This document shows positions 10,123 through 19,251 of a DNA stretch of 64,000 bases, piece after piece. The stretch comes from Alphaproteobacteria bacterium (GTDB lineage Bacteria > Pseudomonadota > Alphaproteobacteria > Rhizobiales > Rhizobiaceae). The position numbers and the translations under genes were made by a program. The DNA is taken from the NCBI GenBank assembly GCA_024742485.1, contig JANSYK010000003.1:248001-312000 (forward strand). Direction: 5' to 3'. The notes beneath the pieces were generated by a model. The model searched no databases and had not been told where the DNA came from. It saw only the letters and a program-made list of their open reading frames with translations. Numbering within the stretch: the stretch's first letter is position 1; each line of letters opens with the position of its first letter.

Positions 10123-11043
10123 TCAAAGATCCGCAGCGGCCTTCATTGCGTCCATTGCCATCCTCCGGATGCGTTCGGCGTCAGCGACGGTGCCAACCCT
10201 GTGAGGTCCGCCGGAACAACGATTGACGTCCGTTTGTCCGCGCATTGGCCCGTCGGACGTATCGATGCATACAGTTGCGGGTTCGAAGCCGACGGCATCG
10301 CTATCAACGATGGATGCGGCCGCCACCGGGTCGAAAATCGGTTGGGAGGGCCGGCCTTTCGATATGCTGATAGTGATGAAACCGCCAAGCAGGTCGTGCA
10401 GCAACTGTGCCTTTTCAGTGTTCAGACCACGCAGTTCATCGAGATCCGGCGGCGCCATTGTCACCTGCCGGCACAGGTCGAGGTCAACCATCCTGACCGG
10501 CACGGAGGATGCGAACACAATCGCCGCCGCCTCCGGATCGGCAAAGGCATTGAATTCGGCAGCAGCGGTGTGGTTGCCGGTCGTCGCGCTGCCGCCCATC
10601 CAGGTGATGCAGTTGATGCGGCTCGACAGATCCGGCCGTGACTGGAGGAGCATGCCAAGATTGGTAATTGGGCCGAGTGCAAGAATGTCAACGGCTGCCG
10701 GAGCGGTCTCAAGCCAGTGAGCCAATGCGGTTGTCGCCTGTGAGCGATCGGGAAGGGGCGGTGCTTCAGGCAATACCTGTCCAAGGGTCGGAAGGCCTGA
10801 CGGTCCCAAAATGTTCCGGGCCGTGACCAACGCGCCGGAGATTGGCCTTGCAGCACCGTTGTGGATGGCAAAGTCCCAGGACCAGAGCGCTGCCATGCCG
10901 GCGGCGTTGGCGTGGATGCGATCAAATGTAGAATTGCCAAAGACCAGCGAACATCCGGCAATGGCGCGACCGGACTGACGGATCATCATGATCGCCAGCA
11001 TGTCGTCGAAACCCATATCGGTATCGATCCACAGCGGTGTCAT
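10123..11043 (-). CDS. Nucleoside hydrolase (IUNH family)
   Basis: N-terminal WIDTDMGFDDMLAIM (DTDxGxDD) and ALGPITNLGMLL. Confidence 0.88.
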   Translation of the reverse strand: MTPLWIDTDMGFDDMLAIMMIRQSGRAIAGCSLVFGNSTFDRIHANAAGMAALWSWDFAIHNGAARPISGALVTARNILGPSGLPTLGQVLPEAPPLPDRSQATTALAHWLETAPAAVDILALGPITNLGMLLQSRPDLSSRINCITWMGGSATTGNHTAAAEFNAFADPEAAAIVFASSVPVRMVDLDLCRQVTMAPPDLDELRGLNTEKAQLLHDLLGGFITISISKGRPSQPIFDPVAAASIVDSDAVGFEPATVCIDTSDGPMRGQTDVNRCSGGPHRVGTVADAERIRRMAMDAMKAAADL

Positions 11044-11948
11044 GTTGGGCCGGCAAAACGGTGATCAGCCGGACCGGAATATTGCGTCTGAAGCGCCAGA
11101 ACCGCCCCTTCATGGGGATTGCGTTCGATTTCGGCGTCACTGAGCAAAAAGCGGGCCGATGTGACGTAGAGTGTGCGTCCGTCCGGTCCACCGAAGGTGC
11201 AACTGGTTGGATTGGTCACCGGCAATGCGATGACGCGGTCAATGTTTCCCTGAGGGGTGATGCGCAGCAGCTTGCTGTCTGTGAACCGCGCGTTCCACAG
11301 GCAACCATCATCATCGATGCAGGAGCCGTCGAGAAATCCATCTCCATCATGCTGGAACAGTACCGTCCGGTTGTCGACCCTGCCGCTGTCGTGGTCGTAA
11401 TCGTATCGAAACAACGTCTTGGCCAGAGAATCGCCGAAATAGAAATATTTCCCATCGGGTGACCAGGCCATCGTGTTTGAAATACCGATCGAAAAGTCGC
11501 TGAAACGCGTGCAGCCACCATCGGGATCGATGCGAAACAACGCGCCCGAGTGATCGGTCATCTCGCGTGGTGACCCATCCGGGTTGAGATTGGTCTGCAT
11601 TGAACCCACCCATAGCCGCCCCGCCGGATCACATTTGCCTTCGTTCAGCCGGTTACCGGGATGATTGTCCGGATTTGCAAACGGTGTCATCAGCCCGTCA
11701 AAATCAAGAAGGCCTATACCCTGTGCCTGCGCAACAATGGCACGGTTGCCGGTTTCGGTGATCGCGATGGCCACCGGAAAGTCATTGGTCTTCCACGCCT
11801 GGTGAACACCATTGGATGGGTCGTATCGGTGGACGGACTTGCCGGTGATGTCGACCCAGAAGAGCGCTTGCTGCTTGGCGTCCCAGATCGGGCTTTCGCC
11901 GACGCCGCTCCGGGTATCCAGAGCAATATCGATGGAGATATCGGTCAT
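11040..11948 (-). CDS. SMP-30/gluconolactonase/LRE family protein
   Basis: GVGESPIWDAKQQALFWVDITGKSVHRYDP, NRLNEGKCDPAGRLWVGSM, SNTMAWSPDGKYFYFGDS. Confidence 0.9.
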   Translation of the reverse strand: MTDISIDIALDTRSGVGESPIWDAKQQALFWVDITGKSVHRYDPSNGVHQAWKTNDFPVAIAITETGNRAIVAQAQGIGLLDFDGLMTPFANPDNHPGNRLNEGKCDPAGRLWVGSMQTNLNPDGSPREMTDHSGALFRIDPDGGCTRFSDFSIGISNTMAWSPDGKYFYFGDSLAKTLFRYDYDHDSGRVDNRTVLFQHDGDGFLDGSCIDDDGCLWNARFTDSKLLRITPQGNIDRVIALPVTNPTSCTFGGPDGRTLYVTSARFLLSDAEIERNPHEGAVLALQTQYSGPADHRFAGPT

Positions 11949-11963
11949 GGAAGATGCCCGTCT

Positions 11964-13199
11964 TTATGCTGCAACCGTCGGGTCTGCCCAGCGCGTATTG
12001 GGCACCAGGGGAAACCAGTCCGGTCTGCTTGGATCACGATCATAGGGATAACTTCCCAGCTCCAGATAAAGCTCCCGGTATTGCTCCAGCTTGTCGCGAT
12101 CGAGTTTCACCCCAAGTCCCGATCCGGAGGGAACTTTGATACGTCCGTTTTCATAGGGAAGCAAACCGCCTTCGATGATGTCGTCGGTCAGGTGATGATA
12201 ATGCGCATCGGCCGCAAGCGCCAGATTGGGAACCGTGGCGCCAAGGTGAAGCATGGTCGACAATTGGATGCCAAGCTCGCCGGACGAATGCACCGCGACC
12301 CCGGTCTGGAAGGTTTCACACACGCCGGCTGCCTTCAGGCAGGGCCGGATGCCTCCCCAGAACGTCGTATCCAGCAGAATGACATCACAGGCCGGATTTT
12401 GAACATTGCTTGCAAGCTGTTCGAAATTGACGACAACGGTGTTGGTGGCAAGAGGGATATCAACCGCGTCGCGCACCTGACGCATGCCGTTGAGGCCCCA
12501 GGTCGGGTCTTCGTAATAATCATTGTTCAGATCCTCGATGGCCTTGCCGAAGCGGATCGCCTCCTGAACGGAATAGGCGGCATTCGGATCGAAACGGACG
12601 GCATCGTTTCCCACCGCCGACGCCAGTTCCCGGAACAGCGACAGCTCGTAGTCGGGTGAAAAGACGCCGCTTTTCAGCTTGTGAACCCGGAAGCCATGTT
12701 TGCGTTTCGTTTCAAGCGCGTTCGCCACCAGTTGCTCCGCGGTGCGCACCTCGCCCATGCCGGTCGTCTCATTGGGCAATCGGAAAAACAGATAACTGGC
12801 AAATTCGACCTCATCACGCAGTTTTCCGCCGAGGAGATCATACACTGGCACATCGAGGAACTGCCCGACAATGTCGAGGCAGGCAAACTCGATAGCCGCG
12901 TGTATCTGGGTACGGTTGTTGTAAAGGCTGGCGGTCGGGTTGCAGATCTTGAACCGCAGCGCTTCCAGTTCAAATGGATCGTGGCCGACCAGATAGGTTT
13001 GCAATCCGGATATCGCCGCTTCGGCGGATTCTCCGCCGCCGCCCATTTCTCCCAGTCCGGTGATGCCGAGGTCCGTTTCCACCTCGACGACCGTGCGGAC
13101 AAACCGGCCCCAATGCGCCCCATTGGCGGTGCGCAGCGGGGCGGCAAGCGGCACCGTGACGGTGGTTGCCTTGATATCGGTGATTTTCGGTCGTTTCAT
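11964..13199 (-). CDS. Enolase-superfamily sugar acid dehydratase (glucarate dehydratase-like)
   Basis: Mandelate racemase/GlucD-like motifs [48 protein letters not shown]. Confidence 0.82.
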   Translation of the reverse strand: MKRPKITDIKATTVTVPLAAPLRTANGAHWGRFVRTVVEVETDLGITGLGEMGGGGESAEAAISGLQTYLVGHDPFELEALRFKICNPTASLYNNRTQIHAAIEFACLDIVGQFLDVPVYDLLGGKLRDEVEFASYLFFRLPNETTGMGEVRTAEQLVANALETKRKHGFRVHKLKSGVFSPDYELSLFRELASAVGNDAVRFDPNAAYSVQEAIRFGKAIEDLNNDYYEDPTWGLNGMRQVRDAVDIPLATNTVVVNFEQLASNVQNPACDVILLDTTFWGGIRPCLKAAGVCETFQTGVAVHSSGELGIQLSTMLHLGATVPNLALAADAHYHHLTDDIIEGGLLPYENGRIKVPSGSGLGVKLDRDKLEQYRELYLELGSYPYDRDPSRPDWFPLVPNTRWADPTVAA

Positions 13200-13220
13200 G
13201 ACGAAGGTCCTCAAATCCGA

Positions 13221-14003
13221 TCAGCTGATCATCTTGTTTAGGTCATCGATATTCGTGTCGTCCGGGTGGATATCGGCAATTTTCTCACCGCGTGCCATCG
13301 CCACGATACGGTCCGAAATCGGATGGATATGATGCAGGTTGTGGCTGATGAAAATACAGGTCACACCCTGTTCGCTCAGCGTCCGAACATGGTCCAGCAC
13401 CTTGTTGGTTTCCTTGACGGACAGGTGATTTGTCGGTTCATCCAGGATGAGGATCTTGGACTGAAAGTGCATTGCCCTGGCAATGGCGACACCCTGGCGC
13501 TGCCCGCCTGAGAGTTCCTTGACCGGACGGTGAGGGGACTCTAGATCGAGACCGACTTCGGCGATCGAAGCAACGGCTTCGCTGGCCATCCGTTTTCTGT
13601 CGAGCCAGCCAAATCCGCGCGGACCGGCCTTGCGCAGCTCCCTGCCGATGAAAATATTGCGCAGGATCGACATTTCGGGAATCATCGCCGTGTACTGGTA
13701 GATTGTCTCGATGCCCAGTTGCATGGCCGCCCGGGGGCGGTCGATGACGACCTTTCTGCCCTCCAGGAAAATGTCGCCCTTGTCCTGCTTGTGCACGCCG
13801 GACAGCACCTTGATCAGTGTCGATTTGCCGGCACCATTGTCGCCGACAAGTCCGACCACCTCGCCGGCCCTGACATTGAAGTCGACATTGCGAAGGGCGT
13901 GAACCGAGCCATACCATTTGTGCAGGCCCACACAGCGCAGCAGATAGTCGCCGGATTGTGCGTTGGCAGATTGGCTTTGCTCGGTGGGGCCGGTCGTGCT
14001 CAT
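13221..14003 (-). CDS. Sugar ABC transporter ATP-binding protein (single NBD)
   Basis: Walker A GDNGAGKSTLIKVLSG, signature LSGGQRQGVAIARA, Walker B ILILDEPT; start MSTTGPTEQSQ at 14003. Confidence 0.9.
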   Translation of the reverse strand: MSTTGPTEQSQSANAQSGDYLLRCVGLHKWYGSVHALRNVDFNVRAGEVVGLVGDNGAGKSTLIKVLSGVHKQDKGDIFLEGRKVVIDRPRAAMQLGIETIYQYTAMIPEMSILRNIFIGRELRKAGPRGFGWLDRKRMASEAVASIAEVGLDLESPHRPVKELSGGQRQGVAIARAMHFQSKILILDEPTNHLSVKETNKVLDHVRTLSEQGVTCIFISHNLHHIHPISDRIVAMARGEKIADIHPDDTNIDDLNKMIS

Positions 14004-14971
14004 TGATCGTCTCCCAGTCTCATGCGTTCCGCCGTCCTTCGAATCCAGGTGTTGAGAGCCACAGAGATCACGATCATGGCGCCAACCGCGAATTTGAACC
14101 AGTTGGCATCGATCCGCGCGAGAATGATGATGTTTTCGATGAAGGCGATCAGCAATGCGCCAATGATGGCGCCCGCAACCGAACCGATGCCACCGGCGAG
14201 TGCCGCGCCGCCGATGACGGCCGCAGCAATGGCCTGCAGTTCGAACCCGGTGCCCATGGACGGCACGATGGCCTTGATCCGGAAGGCGAGAATGATACCG
14301 GCGAAACCGGCAAGGACCGAACAGATGCAAAAACAGGTCGTCTTCACCATGGTGGTGTTGATGCCCATGTCACGGGCAGCCTGGGTGTTGCCGCCGGTTG
14401 CAAAAATCCAACTGCCGAAATCGGTCTTGCGCAGCCAGACTGCAATGATCACCGCGATGCCCAAAAGGTAGAAGATAGAGGCGCGCAACAGGTCGATCCT
14501 GCCAACCAGCCAGGATGTATCCATGTCTCTTGGAAAGGCCGGTGGAAAGCCGCCCGATATGACAATGGCCAGGCTACGCACCATGAACAGGGCGCCGAGC
14601 GTGGCAATAAAGGAAGGCAGGCCGATCTTCAGTGTCATGCCGGCATTGGCCAGTCCGACAAGGAGTGCGGCCAGCAGACCTGCCGCAATTGCCAGGCTGA
14701 CGGGCACATCTTGCGCCAGCAAAAGCACCATCACCATCGGGGACAGGGCAAAGACCGATCCCACCGAAAGGTCAAATTCACCGGCGATCATCAACACGGT
14801 CACGCCGATTGCCAGCAGCGCGATTTCCGGCATCGGTTGCAATACGATCATGAAATTGTTGAGCGTAAGGAATCGGTCGGATATCAGGGAAAAGACCACA
14901 ACCATCAGGACAAGCATGGCCAGAGCGCTGACTTCCGGCCGCGTCATGAGGTTTTTCAAGACTGATCGCAT
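14000..14971 (-). CDS. Sugar ABC transporter permease (RbsC-like)
   Basis: Polytopic; GEFDLSVGSVFALSPMVMVLLL and GGAALAGGIGSVAGAIIGALLI motifs. Confidence 0.9.
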   Translation of the reverse strand: MRSVLKNLMTRPEVSALAMLVLMVVVFSLISDRFLTLNNFMIVLQPMPEIALLAIGVTVLMIAGEFDLSVGSVFALSPMVMVLLLAQDVPVSLAIAAGLLAALLVGLANAGMTLKIGLPSFIATLGALFMVRSLAIVISGGFPPAFPRDMDTSWLVGRIDLLRASIFYLLGIAVIIAVWLRKTDFGSWIFATGGNTQAARDMGINTTMVKTTCFCICSVLAGFAGIILAFRIKAIVPSMGTGFELQAIAAAVIGGAALAGGIGSVAGAIIGALLIAFIENIIILARIDANWFKFAVGAMIVISVALNTWIRRTAERMRLGDDQ

Positions 14972-15103
14972 GATCGTCCTTTCGGGATATTGCAGGATCT
15001 GCCGCATCCACAGGATGCATAGATGATTGGAGGGCGTTGAGCGGCTGGGGCAATCCCAACGGCCGGTCCGGCAGCAGTGCGAAGGCCGCTGCCGGATCGA
15101 TGC

Positions 15104-16102
15104 CTATCGCACACCCATGGCGACGAACTTGTTGACCGATTCGACATCGGCGGGTGTTATCAGCGCCTTGCCCGTATTGACGTCCCAGGCACTCAAGCCG
15201 AATTTGTTCATCAGATAGAGCTGCAGGATCGGCAGATACCCCTGCAAATAGGGCTGTTGGTCAACGGTCAGATGCACATAACCCTTGGTCATTTCATCCA
15301 TCAGGATCGGCACGAGGTCGAAGCCGCCCATCAGCACTTCACCGGGCTTTATGCCGAGATCGCGCAGGCATTCACCGGCACCTGCAAACCAGAAGCCGGC
15401 GCCGATAACGGCGGTCGTTTCAGGATGACCCTGGATATACTGGCAAATGCGGGAACCGGTGACCGACAGGTCATTGGCTGAATCGATGGTTTCGTGCGTG
15501 ACCTCCCAATCCGGATTTGCGGCATTGAGTTCATCAAGCCACTGGCGTGCACCGCCGATGCGGTCTTCAGCCCAGCTTTCACCCGGCCGCGCCAGCCCCA
15601 GCAGGACGTGCGCCGGTTTGCTCTTGTCGAATTGCTCCGAAAGCCCCTTGGCCACCTCATATCCGGCCTGATACAGATCCTGCCCGACAAATGCCTGGCG
15701 GGAATTTCCGTCCGCACCCTCGGTGTCGTCGACATTGGAAATGATCACCGGAATGCCCGCTTCCGTGGCCCGGGCGATCGCATCGTCATACAGCTCATCA
15801 TGAACAATCACGGAGACGATGCCGTCCACGTCCTGAGCAATGACGGTTTCAAGGTTCTGCAGATGCATTTGCAGATTGCCGTTTTCCTGGGTGAAGATGA
15901 GCTGGCAATCAACCTGCAGCGTTGTACAGGCGTCGTCCATTCCGCGCTTGATTGTCTGCCAGAACGTGTTGTCCACGCCGGTTTGGGTAAGATAGGTGAA
16001 CTTGTACTCCGCGTGACTTGCAGTGGATGCCAGCAATCCGGCTCCAAGAGCAAGTCCTGCAAAAGCGGGCTTGAGCCACTTTACATCTGTAATATTCGGC
16101 AT
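15104..16102 (-). CDS. Sugar ABC transporter substrate-binding protein (RbsB-like)
   Basis: Signal peptide, type I periplasmic binding fold; GGAGGAAA Shine-Dalgarno before ATG at 16102. Confidence 0.87.
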   Translation of the reverse strand: MPNITDVKWLKPAFAGLALGAGLLASTASHAEYKFTYLTQTGVDNTFWQTIKRGMDDACTTLQVDCQLIFTQENGNLQMHLQNLETVIAQDVDGIVSVIVHDELYDDAIARATEAGIPVIISNVDDTEGADGNSRQAFVGQDLYQAGYEVAKGLSEQFDKSKPAHVLLGLARPGESWAEDRIGGARQWLDELNAANPDWEVTHETIDSANDLSVTGSRICQYIQGHPETTAVIGAGFWFAGAGECLRDLGIKPGEVLMGGFDLVPILMDEMTKGYVHLTVDQQPYLQGYLPILQLYLMNKFGLSAWDVNTGKALITPADVESVNKFVAMGVR

Positions 16103-16166
16103 ATTTTCCTCCAATGTTTGGTGTCCAGACCGTGCGCTCGTCGCGATTAAGCGGTCTGGACGCTGA

Positions 16167-16198
16167 GAGCTTCCCCGTGTGCCATCACGGGGAAGCTC
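16167..16198 (-). terminator. Intercistronic stem-loop between AGE isomerase and sugar-binding protein genes
   Basis: GAGCTTCCCCGTG-N6-CACGGGGAAGCTC, perfect 13-bp stem. Confidence 0.6.
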
Positions 16199-16213
16199 GC
16201 ACGGAATGCGTCA

Positions 16214-17392
16214 TCAGCGACGCATGGCTTCAAGAACTTCAAAACAGGCCGCCAAGGGGTGGTAATCGGTCTTGCTGGGCGGGCTTTTTTTGTCATCGTA
16301 GCGTTTGTTGTTCGCATCCAGGACCCGGTACCAGGCGCCATGTTTGTGGTCGACAAGATGCTGGTCGCTGTAGCGCCAAGCCCGGTCGTACCAGTCCCAA
16401 TAGCTGTCGTCGCCGGTCCTCAGCGCGAGTATTGCCGCGGCTGCGAAGGTTTCAGCGAGAACCCAATAATAGCGATCCGTGTCCAGGACCGTACCGGAAG
16501 GATCAAATGTGTAGTTCATGCCGCCGCCCTTCTCATCCCAGCTCTTTTCGAGCGCCGTGTCGAAAAGCAGTTTGGCCGATGTCATCATCCATGGCTCCGG
16601 CCGGTGGCGTTCAAGGATCAGCAGCAGCTTGGACCATTCGGTGAAATGTCCGGGAAGGTAACCGAACGGACGAAAAAGGTTCTTCGGATCGTCCCGATTG
16701 TAGTCCCAATCATGGGTCCAATCGGTATGATAATGTTCCCACACCAGACCATCCCCTGGCGCGGCCAGATCCACGCAGATACGTTTTGCCAGAAGATGGG
16801 CACGGTCGAGGAACCGCGTTTCACCGGTGGCTTCAAAGGCAGCCAGCATCGCTTCGCACATGTGCATATTGGCGTTTTGGCCACGATAGGGGTCTATGGC
16901 CGACCAGTCGCCAGCGGCGATTTCGTCGACATAGAGCCGGGCATCGGCATCCCAGAACCGATTTTCCAGCAGTTCGAAAACGTCGGCGGCAAGATCGGCT
17001 GCACCGTCCACACCCGCCTTGGCTGCACCCGCCGCAGCGAGAAGAACAAAGGCATGCCCGTAGCAGTGGCGCGTGCCATCCACTACGCCGTCAGCACCCA
17101 GCACCCAGGCAAAACCGCCATCGGGCTGCCGGTGCTGTTGAGTCAGAAACGTCAGCCCGTGTTCTGCGGCGGCCTTGAATTGCGGATCGCCAAGGACAAT
17201 CGAGGCCAGGGCGTAGTTGTAGATGAACCGGCAGGTGCCGACGAGGTGCTTGGTGTCGCGATCATAAACCGTTCCGTCATCAAGCATTTGATTGATGTAT
17301 CCGCCCCGTTCCGTGTCGATACAGGTGGGGTGGTAGAATTCGATGATACTGCGGATATGTGCAGTCAGAAATTCCGGATCCCGGTATGACAT
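16214..17392 (-). CDS. AGE family epimerase/isomerase (N-acylglucosamine 2-epimerase/mannose isomerase-like)
   Basis: RHCYGHAFVLLAAA, GQNANMHMCEAMLAAFEATGE, DRYYWVLAE motifs; start MSYRDPEF. Confidence 0.85.
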   Translation of the reverse strand: MSYRDPEFLTAHIRSIIEFYHPTCIDTERGGYINQMLDDGTVYDRDTKHLVGTCRFIYNYALASIVLGDPQFKAAAEHGLTFLTQQHRQPDGGFAWVLGADGVVDGTRHCYGHAFVLLAAAGAAKAGVDGAADLAADVFELLENRFWDADARLYVDEIAAGDWSAIDPYRGQNANMHMCEAMLAAFEATGETRFLDRAHLLAKRICVDLAAPGDGLVWEHYHTDWTHDWDYNRDDPKNLFRPFGYLPGHFTEWSKLLLILERHRPEPWMMTSAKLLFDTALEKSWDEKGGGMNYTFDPSGTVLDTDRYYWVLAETFAAAAILALRTGDDSYWDWYDRAWRYSDQHLVDHKHGAWYRVLDANNKRYDDKKSPPSKTDYHPLAACFEVLEAMRR

Positions 17393-17402
17393 TTCGATCC
17401 TC

Positions 17403-18197
17403 CTAGTCCGGCAGCAAAATGCCAAGTTTTGCAAGAACACCGCCATCGACCTTCAGGTCGGCGCCGGTCATGAAGGGACAGGAATCGCCCGCCAGGAAGG
17501 CCCCAACTTCAGCGATCTCCTCCGCCCGTCCGACACGGCCGGCCGGATGCGCCTTGCCCCAAAGGTCCACCATTTCTTCCGCCGTTCGGTCGCCCTTCCA
17601 CAAATCCGCCGCCCAGCGCAGCATTGGCGTGTCGACCGATGCCGGGCAGATCGCGTTGACCCGGATACCGGCATCCGCGTGATCAAGTGCCATCGCGCGG
17701 GTGAGGGCGAGAATGGCGCCTTTGGTCGCCGTGTAGGCCGCGACCCCGCTCTGTGACGCGTAGGCCTGCACGGAGGCTATGTTGATGATCGATCCACCGC
17801 CGCGCTTTGCCATCTCGGGTATGGCAAATTTTGAAGCGTGAAAAATGCCTTTGACATTGACGTCGAACACCTCGTCCCAAACGGCTTCGCTTGTGTCGAC
17901 GACGCTTCCGTATCGCTGGATGCCGGCGCAATTTGCCAGGATGTCGACGCCGCCGAACTGCGCAAGCGTCTCGGCGACAAGCGTCTCCATTTCGGCGCTC
18001 CTTGCAACATCCGCAAGAAGGCCGCGTACCGAACCGCGTTCGGGTGCGGAGCCGATCGCTGCGTCGATCGAGTCCGCCTCGTTGCTGCAGATCATCACCT
18101 GTGCGCCGCCTTGTGCAAAGCGATGCGCCATGGCACGACCCATTCCCTTTGATCCGCCGGTGACAATGGCCACCTTGCCATGAAGGTCCCTGGTCAT
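17403..18197 (-). CDS. SDR family oxidoreductase
   Basis: VTGGSKGMGRAMA, NCAGIQRYG, YTATKGAILALTRAMA. Confidence 0.9.
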   Translation of the reverse strand: MTRDLHGKVAIVTGGSKGMGRAMAHRFAQGGAQVMICSNEADSIDAAIGSAPERGSVRGLLADVARSAEMETLVAETLAQFGGVDILANCAGIQRYGSVVDTSEAVWDEVFDVNVKGIFHASKFAIPEMAKRGGGSIINIASVQAYASQSGVAAYTATKGAILALTRAMALDHADAGIRVNAICPASVDTPMLRWAADLWKGDRTAEEMVDLWGKAHPAGRVGRAEEIAEVGAFLAGDSCPFMTGADLKVDGGVLAKLGILLPD

Positions 18198-18916
18198 TGG
18201 CCAATTCCTGTCGCTGTCATGTTCATCCCTGTGGCCTCATTTTCGTCAATGTCGAAATAATCGGGATACTGATCCATGAGGCTTTCGAGGCCGGGTAGGA
18301 TCGTTTGAAGATGAGTACGGACGCGCTTTTCGGCCTTATCCGCGTTCTTCTGTCTGACGGCGTCAACGATATATTCATGGTCGTCGATCAATTCGCTGAT
18401 CTTGCGGGGTTGCAGCGTCAATTTGCGAATACGGTCCATATGCGTTTTGGCATCTTCGATCAGTTGCCAGGCCGCTTCCTGATCCGCCAATACGCAGATC
18501 TGCCGATGCATTTTCTCGTCGGCCGCGTAAAACAGCGAGGGTTCGTTTTCCCGCTCGGCCAGTTTTTGCTCTTCAATGGTCTGCAGCAGCGGAAAGACGC
18601 CGCGCGACGTCGCGCGCTCCGCAGCCTGCCGGACTATTGCAGCTTCAAGCGTCTCCCGGACAAACTGTGCCGTTCGCACGGCTTTGAGCCGGATGGGCGC
18701 AACCACGGCACCACGCCGGGGGTACATTTCAACCAGGCCTTCCGCCGACAGGCGACCGAGGGCCTCGCGGATCGGTGTGCGGCTCACCTTGAGATCGTCT
18801 GCCAGGCCCTGTTCGCCCAGATGGACATTGGGAGCCAGTTCCAGGGAGAGAATGCGCGCGCGTATCTCCCGATAGACATGAATGGATGTCGGCAAGTGGG
18901 TGTGCCGATAAGGCAT
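18194..18916 (-). CDS. GntR family transcriptional regulator (FadR/FCD subfamily)
   Basis: YREIRARILSLELAPNVHLGEQGLADDLKVSRTPIREALGRLSAEGLVEMYPRRGAVV winged HTH plus all-alpha C-terminal domain. Confidence 0.92.
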   Translation of the reverse strand: MPYRHTHLPTSIHVYREIRARILSLELAPNVHLGEQGLADDLKVSRTPIREALGRLSAEGLVEMYPRRGAVVAPIRLKAVRTAQFVRETLEAAIVRQAAERATSRGVFPLLQTIEEQKLAERENEPSLFYAADEKMHRQICVLADQEAAWQLIEDAKTHMDRIRKLTLQPRKISELIDDHEYIVDAVRQKNADKAEKRVRTHLQTILPGLESLMDQYPDYFDIDENEATGMNMTATGIGQ

Positions 18917-18935
18917 CAAGATCTCCCGATATCGA

Positions 18936-18972
18936 TTGTATACAAAAATACAATTTGATAATTTGCATACAA
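18936..18972. promoter_or_regulatory. Twin GntR-type operator candidates (TTGTATACAA and TTGCATACAA)
   Basis: Perfect 10-bp palindrome at 18936-18945 and near-identical site at 18963-18972, immediately upstream of the GntR gene start. Confidence 0.6.
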
Positions 18973-19251
18973 TCATATGGAGCAAACCAGATCAAGGCCC
19001 ACCTCAAACGGGTCACCCTCTGATGGTCCCGAAGGGGCCGAGAGGGGAGAACGAATATCCGATCCGATCGAAGATGCCGATGCGGCATTGCGATGCCGCG
19101 ATCAGGCAATCTGTAAAACATTGGTCGATTTAGCGATGCAAAAACAGTTGGTTGTGCCGTTGACTTGAATCAGATCCACAACCGAATGCACAGCAAGGCA
19201 TCGGCCTGGAACCGGGGCCGGCGCGCTGCCGGAATTGTCCACATCATTTTG

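Noticed and set aside
8930-10126. 398-aa minus-strand ORF opposite the M20 amidohydrolase
   Set aside because: Shadow ORF of a high-GC coding gene; Arg/His/Pro-rich translation with no recognisable family, while the plus strand has clear M20 motifs.
11661-12659. 332-aa plus-strand ORF over SMP-30 and enolase genes
   Set aside because: Spans two well-supported minus-strand genes; no family motifs.
13958-14965. 335-aa plus-strand ORF opposite the ABC permease
   Set aside because: Antisense artefact of a membrane protein gene (extremely polar His/Gln/Asp/Gly-rich translation).
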